Translations under genes and position numbers: made by a program
The notes under the pieces: generated by a model
Told to the model about the DNA's origin: nothing
Databases searched by the model: none
The model's input: only the letters and a program-made list of their open reading frames with translations
Shown here: one piece after another, positions 24,520 to 33,922 of the stretch
Position numbering within the stretch: the first letter of the stretch is position 1
How the letters are laid out: each line of letters opens with the position of its first letter
NCBI GenBank assembly: GCA_020848835.1
Contig: JADLHJ010000003.1
Span: forward strand, 62,001 to 126,000
Direction of reading: 5' to 3'
DNA from: Candidatus Hydrogenedentota bacterium
Lineage (GTDB): Bacteria > Hydrogenedentota > Hydrogenedentia > Hydrogenedentales > SLHB01
DNA: 64,000 nucleotides

Positions 24520-27500
24520 TTAAAGGCTGAACGCAACGTATGCATCGCCGGTCTGCGTGCCCAGCTTTCCGCCGCCGCTGGCCGCGATGACTACATACTG
24601 TTTTCCGTCGGCTTCGTAGATTGTAGGCGGCGCGTAACCGCCGAAGGGCAGATCGCCCTCCCACAACACTGCGCCGTTTTCTGCATCGAACGCGCGAATC
24701 TTCAGATCGGCAGCGCCCGCGCAAAAAATAATTCCGCTTGCCGTGATCGACGGCCCGCCAAAGTTTTCGGCGCCGGTGTCGTCGTCTCCCCATATAGCCA
24801 GGTCCGGGTAAATGCCAAGCGGAACCTGCCACGCAAGTTTGCCCGATGCGAGGTCGATGCAGTTCAACGTCCCATAAGGCGGCTTGCAACCGGGATAGCC
24901 TTCGTCGTCACTCAGGCGTGGGTAGCCATTGTGCGTGAAGCGCGGCACGCCGCCTTCGTTTGCGGGGCGCTTTGCGGACTCAGGCACGTCGCGCAGGAAG
25001 ATGAAATCGAGTACCGCGTTCACTTCATCGTCGGTGAACGACGGAAACGCGGGCATTATGTTTTTACCGTTGCGAATCTGATTGCGCGCGTCATCGTCTT
25101 TCATGCGGCGGCTTAACCCCTGCAGCGGTGGATTCGTGCCGACGCCATAGCGATCCGGCCCGTGGCAGCGCAGGCAATTCGCTTCGTAAATTTCCTGCCC
25201 CTTCGTTTTTGGCGCGCTCGGATCACGCACGACATCGTCAGGACGAAACAACGTGACGATCCACGGCACGTGATTGCTCGAAACATACACGCGGCCCGTA
25301 TTCGGATCGTAACAGCCGCCTGTCCACTCCGCGCCGCCATGAAAACCGTAAAGCGCTACGGGTTTGTTCTCGATCATCGGTTGATACCAGCCGAGACTTG
25401 CGCTGGCTAGCTGGCTCATCACGTGCGCGCGCGCATTGTCAGTGCGATCCGTCACGTCGTCGAGCGTGAAGACCTGCCGCGCGAAAGGTTGTGGCAACTC
25501 GACGTCGGGTTGATACGGCCAGGTGCGTTCGCCGGGCACAGTAGAAACGGGCGCGCGGCGCAGTCGAATCGGAAACAGACTTTCGCCGGTCAAACGATCG
25601 AGCACGAGCGTGTTGCCGATCTTTGTGAACTGCGCAACGGCATCCACTTTCTTCCCGTTGCGTTCAAGCGACACAAGGATAGGCGGCGCGGGGACATCGA
25701 GATCCCAAATGTCGTGACGCAATTCCTGAAAATGCCAGAGCCGTTTGCCAGTCAATGCATCAAGCGCGATCACGCAGTTGGCGAACAGGTTCTGTCCCGT
25801 GTGCGTGTTTCCCGCGAAATTCGGTTTTGGTGATCCCGTAGAAACGAACACCATGCCGCGCTGATCGTCAAGCGCAATGCCACCCCAACAGTTCGCGCCT
25901 TCTTCGGGGTCGGTCCACGTGTCGCGCGCGTATTCGCCGTCTTGCGGGATCGTGTGAAAAGTCCAGAGTTCTTTGCCGGTTTTCAAATCATACGCCGAAA
26001 CATCGCGCGAATATTTCGCTAAGATGATCGCATTCTGAAAAACTGCCGGCGCAATGCGGACTTCGCCGATCACGACTTTCCCGTGATCGCCGAAGTCATC
26101 ACTGGGCTTTCCCGATTTGGGGTCAAGCGACCACAACGCATCGCCGGAACAAAACAACAAGCGCGGACTCATTTCGCCCGCACCCGCGCAATAGGTCAGC
26201 CCGCGAAATGCAGGTTGCCCCCCCGGCTTGAAACGCCACACTTCATTGCCATTAGTCGCATCTACCGCAACGATGTGTTGACCAGAAGTCGGCGCATACA
26301 TCACACCGTCAACCACGATGGGATTGCACTGCACATTCGCAGGGCCATCGCCTGAGCGATACTCCCACGCCTTCTTAAGTTGCGCAACATTCGCCTTTGT
26401 AATTTGCGTGGAAGGTGCGAAACGCGCGTTTGTATTACCACCGTGCGAACGACCCCACGTACCGTAATAGTTGCTCGCAAGGTCTTGCGCGGGCGCAAGC
26501 GCCGCATCGTTTGCGGCAGGAATGATCTGAAACTCTGGCAATGCTGCGCGCCGCGCCGGATCTTCAATCTCCGCGCGCGCGGTTACCCGTGAAGTAACCA
26601 GCGTGTCGAAATTCCAGAGTACGATCGTTGTGTCATCTTTCGTGGCCGGAGCGCTTGAATTTTCGACCGCGCGAATACCACGCGAGATGCGCACATCGTC
26701 GATATCGCCATCGCAAAAAAAGCCACCTTCCACGAGTCGGCCAATGCCAAGACCAGCAGGCTGTGCCGGCATTCCCTTGGACTGCACCGGCTGTTCCATG
26801 GATTTTTCACCATCGATGTAGATTGCGATCTTATTCTTATCGTATTGCACCGCGACGTGATGCCACTTCCCGTCGCAAATGTCCTTGCTCGTGCGCGTGT
26901 GATCGGGCTCCAGGCCTGGCGTGTAAAACGCAAGCTGTCCATTACCCGCTTCCGTGAAAACTTCCCAGTGCGCGCCGGACGCTTTGGTGTCACTTGCCAC
27001 GAGAATGTTGTAACCCGCCTTGCTGTTCAGTTTCGCTAGACACTCGATCGTAATCGGCGCGATTCTATATTCATCCTTAACGGGTTCGAGCATGCTCCCG
27101 TGCATGGCAAGTCCGAACTTATCCGAAATACTTGGAACACCATACGCCGCATTCTTCGCGCCTACGCGCAATGGCGGGCGCGGTCCCTTCGGTGGCGCGC
27201 CATCGAGTTGGGGCACAAGCCAATCGAGGCCATCGAGATTGTCGAGTAACGTTTCTTCCGCGTCGTCCATCGTGTGGCCGAGCACGCCGATGGGCCCTTT
27301 GTAACCGCTATCACGAATTGTGCGCAGCAGGGCGAGATCGAGTTCGCCATTGCCCAGCGGCATGATCTTCTCGCCCTTCGCTTCGCCGTCTTTCGTCATT
27401 CCGTTGAGATTCACGCAGTAGAGGTATGGCATCATCGCTTTCAATAATTCGGGAAAGCGATCCAGATGCGGATGTCCATGATGCAGGTTATAAACAAGGC

Positions 27501-28092
27501 CGACGTTCGGTGCGTTCAACGCCTTGAGAATCTCAATCTGGTTTTCCGGTTCGCCAAACCAGCCCCCATGATTGTACAAACCAACTTTGCAGCCGATCTC
27601 CGCAGCCGCATCAACAATCGGACGCAGCGCCGCTACCGCCGCCTCCACCCGTTGCTTATGCTCCTCCGGAGTACACTGCACGTCGCCGTATCCCTGCGAC
27701 ACCCAAAGCTCCGTCTTTGCATTGTGTCGCTTCAACACATCGAGAATGGTTTTCGCCTCATCATTCAACGCACCCGGAAACCAGAACGCGCTCAATTCAA
27801 TGTTCCAACGCTTGAGCGTGTCCAGTTCTTCATCAAAAGTCGGTATATGCTCCGCGCGCCAATCATAAGCAAATTTGAAAATCCCCATCCGCGCGAGCAT
27901 CTCCGCCCGCGCCTCCGGCCCCCGCTTCTTCGCATCAAACGGCACAATGCACCACGCCATGAGATTGGAGCGGTCAAACAGGTTTACCGTTTCCGATGAG
28001 GCTTTAATTTCAGCCTTTACAGAGATGCTCATGTACGCAGATAGATATAAGGCGGTCAATAGCGGAATGACGGCGTTGAACCTTTTCGGCAT
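24520..28092 (-). CDS. Exported multidomain protein: TIM-barrel isomerase + LamG + PQQ dehydrogenase propeller + cytochrome c
   Basis: 1190 residues, AAGGA upstream of the ATG, with a signal peptide (about residues 1-28). Residues ~45-295 are a xylose isomerase-like TIM barrel (YGDVQCTPEEHKQRVEAAV, GLVYNLHHGHPHLDRFPEL). Residues ~330-480 are a LamG/concanavalin domain (WHHVAVQYDKNKIAIYIDGE). From ~540 onward lies a quinoprotein propeller (GTWGRSHGGNTNARFAPSTQI, ALDALTGKRLWHFQ, DLDVPAPPIL). A c-type haem motif CLRCH near residue 970 is inserted before the last blades. PQQ enzymes oxidise alcohols or sugars in the periplasm. Joining an isomerase barrel and a carbohydrate-binding fold to them in one chain is unusual; a frameshift is not needed to explain it. 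No other genes share the transcript on the same strand. Confidence 0.88.
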   Translation of the reverse strand: MPKRFNAVIPLLTALYLSAYMSISVKAEIKASSETVNLFDRSNLMAWCIVPFDAKKRGPEARAEMLARMGIFKFAYDWRAEHIPTFDEELDTLKRWNIELSAFWFPGALNDEAKTILDVLKRHNAKTELWVSQGYGDVQCTPEEHKQRVEAAVAALRPIVDAAAEIGCKVGLYNHGGWFGEPENQIEILKALNAPNVGLVYNLHHGHPHLDRFPELLKAMMPYLYCVNLNGMTKDGEAKGEKIMPLGNGELDLALLRTIRDSGYKGPIGVLGHTMDDAEETLLDNLDGLDWLVPQLDGAPPKGPRPPLRVGAKNAAYGVPSISDKFGLAMHGSMLEPVKDEYRIAPITIECLAKLNSKAGYNILVASDTKASGAHWEVFTEAGNGQLAFYTPGLEPDHTRTSKDICDGKWHHVAVQYDKNKIAIYIDGEKSMEQPVQSKGMPAQPAGLGIGRLVEGGFFCDGDIDDVRISRGIRAVENSSAPATKDDTTIVLWNFDTLVTSRVTARAEIEDPARRAALPEFQIIPAANDAALAPAQDLASNYYGTWGRSHGGNTNARFAPSTQITKANVAQLKKAWEYRSGDGPANVQCNPIVVDGVMYAPTSGQHIVAVDATNGNEVWRFKPGGQPAFRGLTYCAGAGEMSPRLLFCSGDALWSLDPKSGKPSDDFGDHGKVVIGEVRIAPAVFQNAIILAKYSRDVSAYDLKTGKELWTFHTIPQDGEYARDTWTDPEEGANCWGGIALDDQRGMVFVSTGSPKPNFAGNTHTGQNLFANCVIALDALTGKRLWHFQELRHDIWDLDVPAPPILVSLERNGKKVDAVAQFTKIGNTLVLDRLTGESLFPIRLRRAPVSTVPGERTWPYQPDVELPQPFARQVFTLDDVTDRTDNARAHVMSQLASASLGWYQPMIENKPVALYGFHGGAEWTGGCYDPNTGRVYVSSNHVPWIVTLFRPDDVVRDPSAPKTKGQEIYEANCLRCHGPDRYGVGTNPPLQGLSRRMKDDDARNQIRNGKNIMPAFPSFTDDEVNAVLDFIFLRDVPESAKRPANEGGVPRFTHNGYPRLSDDEGYPGCKPPYGTLNCIDLASGKLAWQVPLGIYPDLAIWGDDDTGAENFGGPSITASGIIFCAGAADLKIRAFDAENGAVLWEGDLPFGGYAPPTIYEADGKQYVVIAASGGGKLGTQTGDAYVAFSL

Positions 28093-28158
28093 TTTCTGTT
28101 CCTTATCCGTTTATGTTTGGATTTTACTTTAATCACGCGGTGCGTTACTATGTGCCAA

Positions 28159-28437
28159 ATGTTTGTATCGTTTAACTGCGCCGACACTGAAGTACTCGCC
28201 GAGGGACGACGCGTCAAACGATTTATCAACATAGAGTCGATCGCGCGGAGAAAGCTCCGGCAATTGGAAATCGCGGCTAGGCTGGACGACTTGCGCGTAC
28301 CACCCGGTAACCGGCTGGAAGCACTCAAAGGCGACCGGGCAGGGCAATTTAGTATTCGTGTGAACGATCAGTTTCGGATTTGCTTTCGTTGGACTGCGGC
28401 CGGCCCCGCGGACATCGAAATCGTAGACTACCATTGA
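28159..28437 (+). CDS. higB: HigB-type (RelE superfamily) toxin
   Basis: 92 residues from the ATG at 28159 (MFVSFNCADTEVLAEG). RRKLRQLEIAARLDDLRVPPGNRLEALKGDRAGQFSIRVND and FRICFRWTAAGPADIEIVDYH match the HigB/killer family of ribosome-dependent mRNA interferases; the Arg and His residues of this core form the active site in relatives. It precedes its antitoxin by 13 bases, the toxin-first order typical of higBA. The region upstream, 66 bases, is shared with the divergent quinoprotein fusion. Confidence 0.93.
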   Translation: MFVSFNCADTEVLAEGRRVKRFINIESIARRKLRQLEIAARLDDLRVPPGNRLEALKGDRAGQFSIRVNDQFRICFRWTAAGPADIEIVDYH

Positions 28438-28450
28438 GAGGAACTTCACT

Positions 28451-28759
28451 ATGCCTAGACTGAAACCGGTTACTCCCGGGGAACTTTTGCAAGAGGAATT
28501 TCTCGTGCCAATGGGCATTTCGCAGTATCGCCTCGCGAAAGAGATTGGCGTGCCTGCACAACGCATTGGCGAAATTGTATCGGGAAAAAGGACTGTCACT
28601 GCGGACACCGATTTACGCCTTTGCCGGTATTTTGGTCTGTCGAACGGTTATTGGCTGCGCGCACAAGCTGCGCATGACACGGAAGTCGCCGAGAAAAAGC
28701 TTGCTCCAGCACTCAAAAAGATCACGCCATACAGAAGACTTCATCCCAAGGCGTCTTGA
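28451..28759 (+). CDS. higA: HigA-type XRE antitoxin
   Basis: 102 residues. PVTPGELLQEEFLVPMGISQYRLAKEIGVPAQRIGEIVSGKRTVTADTDLRLCRYFG is the canonical HigA helix-turn-helix, with the tail LSNGYWLRAQAAHD. It should bind and neutralise HigB and repress the operon. It begins 13 bases after the toxin stop. The module is intact on both sides. Confidence 0.95.
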   Translation: MPRLKPVTPGELLQEEFLVPMGISQYRLAKEIGVPAQRIGEIVSGKRTVTADTDLRLCRYFGLSNGYWLRAQAAHDTEVAEKKLAPALKKITPYRRLHPKAS

Positions 28760-28779
28760 CTTTTCAGCCTTAGGCAAGA

Positions 28780-29607
28780 CTATGCCATCACCTCGACGTA
28801 TTCCGTCGTGATAGTTTCCTTCTCGATGTGAAACAAGCGATAGCCTTTTGATGTCGTCCCGTCGTGATTGTCGCGCGTGCTTGAACAGCACGCAGTCGTC
28901 GTAAATAGGACCCCGTCGCGGGTTTCTTCCTGATTGCCGTGGAAGTGGCCGGCGGCGACGAGTTTGAGGTTGTGGCCGGAGAACAGGCCGAGCACTTCGT
29001 CGGCGTTCTGCACGCGGTATTTAGTGTTCGGGTTGAAGGGGTGGTGCGAGAACAGCGCGATCGGGCGCTTCCCATTTGTCTTCTTGAGCTGCTCCTGAAT
29101 CCACTCGATCTGATCCGGGCGAACGCTCACGTCCGATTTTGCTTCATTCGTCGAGTCGATGCCCATGAACAGCCAGCCTTCGTCTTCATTGCGCCAATCT
29201 GCCTCATCGAAAAGTTTGCGGTAGTTAGCGTAGATGTCCTTCGTTTTCATGCAGACGTCGTGATTACCGGGGATGGAGAAGTACGGCCGTTCCAGGCGAT
29301 CCAGCGAACTCTTGGCAAGTTTCAATTCCGGCCAGTTTCCGTCCGTGGCGAGATCGCCGCACATGACCGTGAATCGCACGTCTTTATTGGCGTTGATCAT
29401 CGCCATCGCCTTGTTCACGATGCCCGTGCTGCGCGCATCCAGCACGTGAATGTCCCCGATGACCGCAAAAGTCACCTTGCCCGGCGAACCCGGCATCATG
29501 TCAACCGACTTCACCTTGTCCGCGACTTTGTCCAATCCCAAACGCGCGCAGCCCGACAAACCGGCCGCACCGATCAAACCAACAAATTGACGGCGTGAAA
29601 GACGCAT
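28780..29607 (-). CDS. Tat-exported metallophosphoesterase lipoprotein
   Basis: 275 residues from the ATG at 29607 with GGAGGG upstream. The N-terminus has SRRQFVGLIGAAG (Tat) followed by the lipobox LSGC at about residue 20, so it is likely a Tat-exported lipoprotein. The calcineurin-like metal motifs are present in order: GDIHVLD, CGDLATDGN, GNHD, FSHHPFN and GHFHGNQEE. They supply the di-metal site of phosphatases, phosphodiesterases and nucleotidases. The substrate is unknown. An upstream in-frame start at 29652 adds sequence from a palindromic region. Confidence 0.9.
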   Translation of the reverse strand: MRLSRRQFVGLIGAAGLSGCARLGLDKVADKVKSVDMMPGSPGKVTFAVIGDIHVLDARSTGIVNKAMAMINANKDVRFTVMCGDLATDGNWPELKLAKSSLDRLERPYFSIPGNHDVCMKTKDIYANYRKLFDEADWRNEDEGWLFMGIDSTNEAKSDVSVRPDQIEWIQEQLKKTNGKRPIALFSHHPFNPNTKYRVQNADEVLGLFSGHNLKLVAAGHFHGNQEETRDGVLFTTTACCSSTRDNHDGTTSKGYRLFHIEKETITTEYVEVMA

Positions 29608-29623
29608 GATAAGTCCCTCCGAA

Positions 29624-29657
29624 AATGCCCCCGCAGCGCGGGAGGGTCGCACCTACA
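29624..29657. repeat. Palindromic intergenic repeat
   Basis: CCCCGCAGCGCGGGAGGG contains CCCGC-AGC-GCGGG, followed by TCGCACCTACAAAC. It lies between the divergent metallophosphoesterase and glycerate kinase genes, close to the start of the former. Confidence 0.5.
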
Positions 29658-29730
29658 AACTACAGCCCGAACACCAAGCTCTAGATTTTCGGTTGCGCGC
29701 GCCACGATGTCAACTTCACGGCAGGTGTTT

Positions 29731-29739
29731 TGTTATGAT
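29731..29739 (+). promoter_or_regulatory. Extended -10 promoter placing transcription start at the glycerate kinase ATG
   Basis: TGTTATGAT is an extended -10 element (TGn plus TATGAT at 29734-29739). The expected start about seven bases downstream coincides with the A of the ATG at 29746. No -35 consensus and no ribosome-binding site are visible. This predicts a leaderless mRNA for the glycerate kinase-glnE operon. Confidence 0.45.
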
Positions 29740-29745
29740 CGGACT

Positions 29746-30888
29746 ATGCGTGTCGTTATAGCCCCTGATTCGTACAAAGAGTGTGCAACCGCCGCGCGCG
29801 TTTCGAATGCAATCGCCGCCGGTGTGAAGCGCGCGTGTCCAAACGCTGAAATCGTCTGCGTACCGATGGCAGACGGCGGCGAAGGCACCGTCGAAGCATT
29901 GGTCAGCGCGACGAAAGGCACCCTGCAAACGACGCGCGTGACAGGACCAATGGGCCAGCCAGTCGATGCGATGTGGGGAATGCTGGGCGATGGCCACACA
30001 GCAGTAATTGAAATGGCGACGGCATCCGGCCTCGCGCTCGTCCCGCGCGACAAGCGCGATCCGCGAGTCGCTACAACGCGCGGTACCGGCGAATTGATTC
30101 GCGCGGCGCTGGACCGTGGTGTCACCGGAATGATCCTCGGCATCGGCAGCAGCGCGACAAACGATGGCGGCGCGGGTATGGCGCAGGCGCTCGGCTATTC
30201 ACTGTTCGATGAAAATGGCAACGAATTGCCCCCCGGCGGTGCAGCGCTCGCGCGGCTTGCACATGTCGATTCATCGAAAGTCCATCCACGACTTGCGCAC
30301 TGCGAAGTGCTTGTCGCCTGCGACGTAACCAATCCCCTCTGTGGCCAAAACGGCGCATCCCGCGTGTACGGTCCGCAAAAAGGCGCTACGCCTGAAATGG
30401 TGGAAGAACTCGATGCGGCACTCCGGCATTACGCAACCATCATCGAAGCGGAACTGAAACCCGGCGTCTCCGTCATTCCCGGTTCAGGCGCCGCCGGCGG
30501 AATGGGCGCGGGCCTCATGGCTTTCGCAGGCGGCCGCTTGCAATCCGGCATTGAACTCGTCGCCGACGCTGCGCAACTCGACGTGGCCATATCGAACGCC
30601 GATCTCGTCATCACCGGCGAAGGACGCATCGACGGGCAAACCGTAAATGGAAAGACGCCAGTAGGGGTCGCGCGTGTAGCGCGGCGCTTTCGCGTGCCAG
30701 TCGTCGCACTCGCAGGATCGCTGGGACCCGGATATCAAAGCGTCTACGAACACGGCGTCCACGCGGTGTTCAGCATCTGCGATTCTCCGATGAAATTGGA
30801 CGACGCAATCGAACGCGTCGAAGAATTGCTGACAAACGCGGGCGAATCAATCACCCACTTCTGGCAAGCCGCACGGAGGGGCGCGTGA
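29746..30888 (+). CDS. Glycerate kinase, type 1 (GarK/GlxK family)
   Basis: 380 residues. It phosphorylates glycerate to 2- or 3-phosphoglycerate. Family motifs are VVIAPDSYKECATAARV at the N-terminus, MADGGEGTVEAL, ILGIGSSATNDGGAGMAQALG, VACDVTNPLCGQNGAS, GSGAAGGMGAGLMAF, ADLVITGEGRIDGQT and KTPVGVARVARRF. The ATG at 29746 is chosen because translation from 29707 adds unconserved residues. There is no Shine-Dalgarno sequence. The stop overlaps the glnE start by four bases (GTGA), so glycerate metabolism and glutamine synthetase control share one transcript here. Confidence 0.95.
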   Translation: MRVVIAPDSYKECATAARVSNAIAAGVKRACPNAEIVCVPMADGGEGTVEALVSATKGTLQTTRVTGPMGQPVDAMWGMLGDGHTAVIEMATASGLALVPRDKRDPRVATTRGTGELIRAALDRGVTGMILGIGSSATNDGGAGMAQALGYSLFDENGNELPPGGAALARLAHVDSSKVHPRLAHCEVLVACDVTNPLCGQNGASRVYGPQKGATPEMVEELDAALRHYATIIEAELKPGVSVIPGSGAAGGMGAGLMAFAGGRLQSGIELVADAAQLDVAISNADLVITGEGRIDGQTVNGKTPVGVARVARRFRVPVVALAGSLGPGYQSVYEHGVHAVFSICDSPMKLDDAIERVEELLTNAGESITHFWQAARRGA

Positions 30889-33869
30889 GACCCGCCTTTT
30901 TGCGCGTTATTTTTACCAATCCAGAAGCGGCGGCGCATTCCATCGATAACCTGCTGAGCGCGGACCGACCGCAACTCGAAAGCAATCTCGCCGCCGTGCT
31001 GAAAGAATCCCCCGATCCCGATATTACGCTCGTGCGTCTTGAACGTTTTCTGGCTGCTTCGCACACGCCGCACCTCGATCTTGAACTGATGGCGGCAGCA
31101 CCCGCTTACACGCGGCTCGTCACGACCATACTCGCGCAAAGCCACTTCCTCACCGACATCGTGTGCCGCAACCCCGAGTACATGATGTATCTCTGGGAAG
31201 ACGCTGACCTGTCGCAAACGCGCACACGCGAAGACCTCGTCCGCGAGGCGCGCAGCATCGTCGATCTGTTCGATACCTTCGATTCGCGCTGCGAAGCGTT
31301 GCGCCGTTTTCGCCGCCGCGAAATATTGCGCATCGCCGCGCGCGATGTGGTCGCGCACTGTCACGTTGCGGCGGTTGCAGATGACCTTTCGAACTTTGCG
31401 GACGCCGCCTCCGAAGCTGCATTGCGCTGTGCGCGGCTGGAACTGGAGCCGCGCTTCGGAAAACCGATGGCGGCCGACACGCGCAACGAAGCCAGCTTCG
31501 TCGCGATAGGCATGGGAAAGCTCGGCGCGCGCGAACTGAATTTTAGCTCCGATATTGACCTGATTTTTTTGTTTGACGAAACGGGCGAAACGACGGGCGG
31601 TTCGTCGTCGCATTTGAGCAATTCCGAATACTTTCAAAAACTCGGCGAACGCTTCATTAAAGTATTAACCGATCAAACGGCGGAAGGCACAATCTTTCGC
31701 GTCGATATGCGGCTGCGCCCGCACGGGCGCATGGGCCCCTTGGCGGTGGATGTAGAAAGCGCGATACGTTACTTCGAAAACGAAGGCCATGCCTGGGAAC
31801 GGCAAGCACTAATCAAAGCGCGCCCCGTAGCGGGCGACCTTGATCTCGGCGGGCGCTTCGTCGAGCGCACACGCCCCTTCGTATTTCCAAAATACTTCGA
31901 CGATGAAACGCTTGAGGACATCCGTAACGGCAAACGGCAAATGGAAGCGCAGATCGCCCAGCGCGGCGAGACGGAAATCGAAGTAAAGCTCGGACGCGGC
32001 GGTATTCGCGACATCGAGTTCACCGTGCAGATGTTGCAACTGTTGAATGGTGGCCGTGTGGCCGAATTGCGCATTCCACCCACCTTGCGCGCGATCAAGG
32101 CACTCGGTGAGCAAAACCTGCTACGGCCCCTCGACGCACAGACGCTCGCAAGCAACTACGTGTTTTTGCGTCAGGTAGAGCATCGTCTTCAGATTGAAGG
32201 CAGTCAACAGCGGCACTGTTTACCTTCCGATTCAACCGAGCTGGATTCGTTTGCGCGCAAGTTGGGATATACGAACGGCGCATCGTTTATGAACGATTAC
32301 TCCGATCGCGCAACGGCCACGCGCCAGATTCTCGATCAGTTTCTTGCCTCCGAAGGCAGCGGAAATCTGTGGGTAACCGATCTGCTGAATCCACTTTCGG
32401 ATGGAGAAGCGGGAAAGGCGGGAATGCGTGAACTCGGTTTTAAAAATCTGGATGCCGCGCGCGCAGAATTGCTTTCCCTATACACAGGCCCGCGCGAACG
32501 GCCGCATTCGCTGCACGTGCGACAGCAATTCCTTAAGATCGCGCCCCACCTGCTCAAGGCACTCTCGCGTGCGTCCGATCCCGAAGCAACACTAATGCGT
32601 TTTGCACAGATCCTCTCGAACCTGCGGGCACCGAGCGTGATTTACGACACGCTGCAGATGAACCCGGACTTGAGCGAACACCTCGTCGCGCTCGTGGAAA
32701 ATAGCGAATTCCTGTCAAACCTTCTCATCCGCGATCCGGGACTGTTCGAGACGTTTGGCCGCGCCAGCGCACTCGAACACGCGTCGTCACGCGAAGATTT
32801 GATTGAACAACTCGACGGGCTGTTGGGTGCGTACGACCGCGATGCTGCGCCCTATCGTTTGCACACCGGCGAGACGCTCCGAATCGGTATGCGCGACATC
32901 ATACTTGGCGTCGATGTTATGTCGATAGGCCGCGAGTTGACGCTGCTCGCCGAAGTTTGCCTCAACTACGCGATTGCGAAAGCGCGAGAACGGGTAGCTG
33001 AGCGATTCGGTGAAACCAAGGCAGGTTTCGCCGTGATTGCGTTAGGCAAATTCGCAGGGCACGAGCTTGGCTACGGTAGCGATCTCGATCTTATTTTTGT
33101 GTACGAATCCGAAGTCCCAATCGAAGGCGCCTCTCCGATCGAGTATTTCACGGCACTGGCCTCAAACGTCATTCGCATCCTCAAAGAACCGACCATGTAC
33201 GGCCAGCTCTATGACGTCGATGCGCGACTGCGCCCCGACGGCGGCAAAGGCAGTCTCGTTGTGAGTGATGCGCGATTGGGTGAGTACTACCGTCACGATG
33301 CGCAACCGTGGGAGCGGCTTGCACTCGTAAAGGTCCGCGCTGTCGGCGGCGACACGCCGTTCGCAGTGCGCATCGAACAACAAATGTTGGACCTGGCGTA
33401 TAGCCTTCCGCTCACCTCTGAAAACATTGCAAACATCGAAGACATTCGCAAGAAGATCGTCACAACATCGTCGCCGTTGAGTCTGAAAAAAAGCGAAGGC
33501 GGCATCGCCGAATTGGAATTCGCGCTACGCCTGCTGCAAATTCAGCACGCCCCCAAGGTGCACACTGTGCGCCAGCGCGAAGTGCTCGATGCGGTGGACG
33601 CGCTCGTGCAAATCGGGGCAATCGCAGAGGCGAACGCCGCCGCACTTCGTGAAACGTATATCTTGTTTCGCACAATCGAGAATAGGCTGCGTGTCCAGCG
33701 CGGTCGTTCCACGAGCCAGCTACCGGCCGAAGCCGGCGAGCGTGCGAAACTGTCAAGGCGATTGGGAATTGAAGGCGATTTGGCGGAAATAGCGGCCCAG
33801 GCAAGGGCTCTTATCCACGCGTTCTACGAGAACGTTTTGAATCGAGCCGGCACGCCGTCCGCACCTTAG
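30885..33869 (+). CDS. glnE: Bifunctional glutamine synthetase adenylyltransferase/adenylyl-removing enzyme
   Basis: 994 residues from a GTG overlapping the glycerate kinase stop codon. It has the two nucleotidyltransferase domains of GlnE: ELNFSSDIDLIFLFDE near residue 220 (removing half) and GYGSDLDLIFVYESE near residue 730 (adding half). Each has the GS/SD-x-D catalytic signature and downstream RLRP motifs (DMRLRPHGRMGPL; DARLRPDGGKGSLV). It adjusts glutamine synthetase activity by adenylylation in response to PII and glutamine. PII genes are not in the window. Length is normal for the family. Confidence 0.96.
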   Translation: MRPAFLRVIFTNPEAAAHSIDNLLSADRPQLESNLAAVLKESPDPDITLVRLERFLAASHTPHLDLELMAAAPAYTRLVTTILAQSHFLTDIVCRNPEYMMYLWEDADLSQTRTREDLVREARSIVDLFDTFDSRCEALRRFRRREILRIAARDVVAHCHVAAVADDLSNFADAASEAALRCARLELEPRFGKPMAADTRNEASFVAIGMGKLGARELNFSSDIDLIFLFDETGETTGGSSSHLSNSEYFQKLGERFIKVLTDQTAEGTIFRVDMRLRPHGRMGPLAVDVESAIRYFENEGHAWERQALIKARPVAGDLDLGGRFVERTRPFVFPKYFDDETLEDIRNGKRQMEAQIAQRGETEIEVKLGRGGIRDIEFTVQMLQLLNGGRVAELRIPPTLRAIKALGEQNLLRPLDAQTLASNYVFLRQVEHRLQIEGSQQRHCLPSDSTELDSFARKLGYTNGASFMNDYSDRATATRQILDQFLASEGSGNLWVTDLLNPLSDGEAGKAGMRELGFKNLDAARAELLSLYTGPRERPHSLHVRQQFLKIAPHLLKALSRASDPEATLMRFAQILSNLRAPSVIYDTLQMNPDLSEHLVALVENSEFLSNLLIRDPGLFETFGRASALEHASSREDLIEQLDGLLGAYDRDAAPYRLHTGETLRIGMRDIILGVDVMSIGRELTLLAEVCLNYAIAKARERVAERFGETKAGFAVIALGKFAGHELGYGSDLDLIFVYESEVPIEGASPIEYFTALASNVIRILKEPTMYGQLYDVDARLRPDGGKGSLVVSDARLGEYYRHDAQPWERLALVKVRAVGGDTPFAVRIEQQMLDLAYSLPLTSENIANIEDIRKKIVTTSSPLSLKKSEGGIAELEFALRLLQIQHAPKVHTVRQREVLDAVDALVQIGAIAEANAAALRETYILFRTIENRLRVQRGRSTSQLPAEAGERAKLSRRLGIEGDLAEIAAQARALIHAFYENVLNRAGTPSAP

Positions 33870-33922
33870 TTTCATATGCACGCCCCCTGCCATGCATGGT
33901 ATTCTTTCTGTGGGAGGGCACC

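Noticed and set aside
24434..24889. N-terminal extension of the DJ-1 protein
   Set aside because: The extension is Arg-rich, lacks domain character and is antisense-like in composition; the family start MKKVLVPL fits the ATG at 24433.
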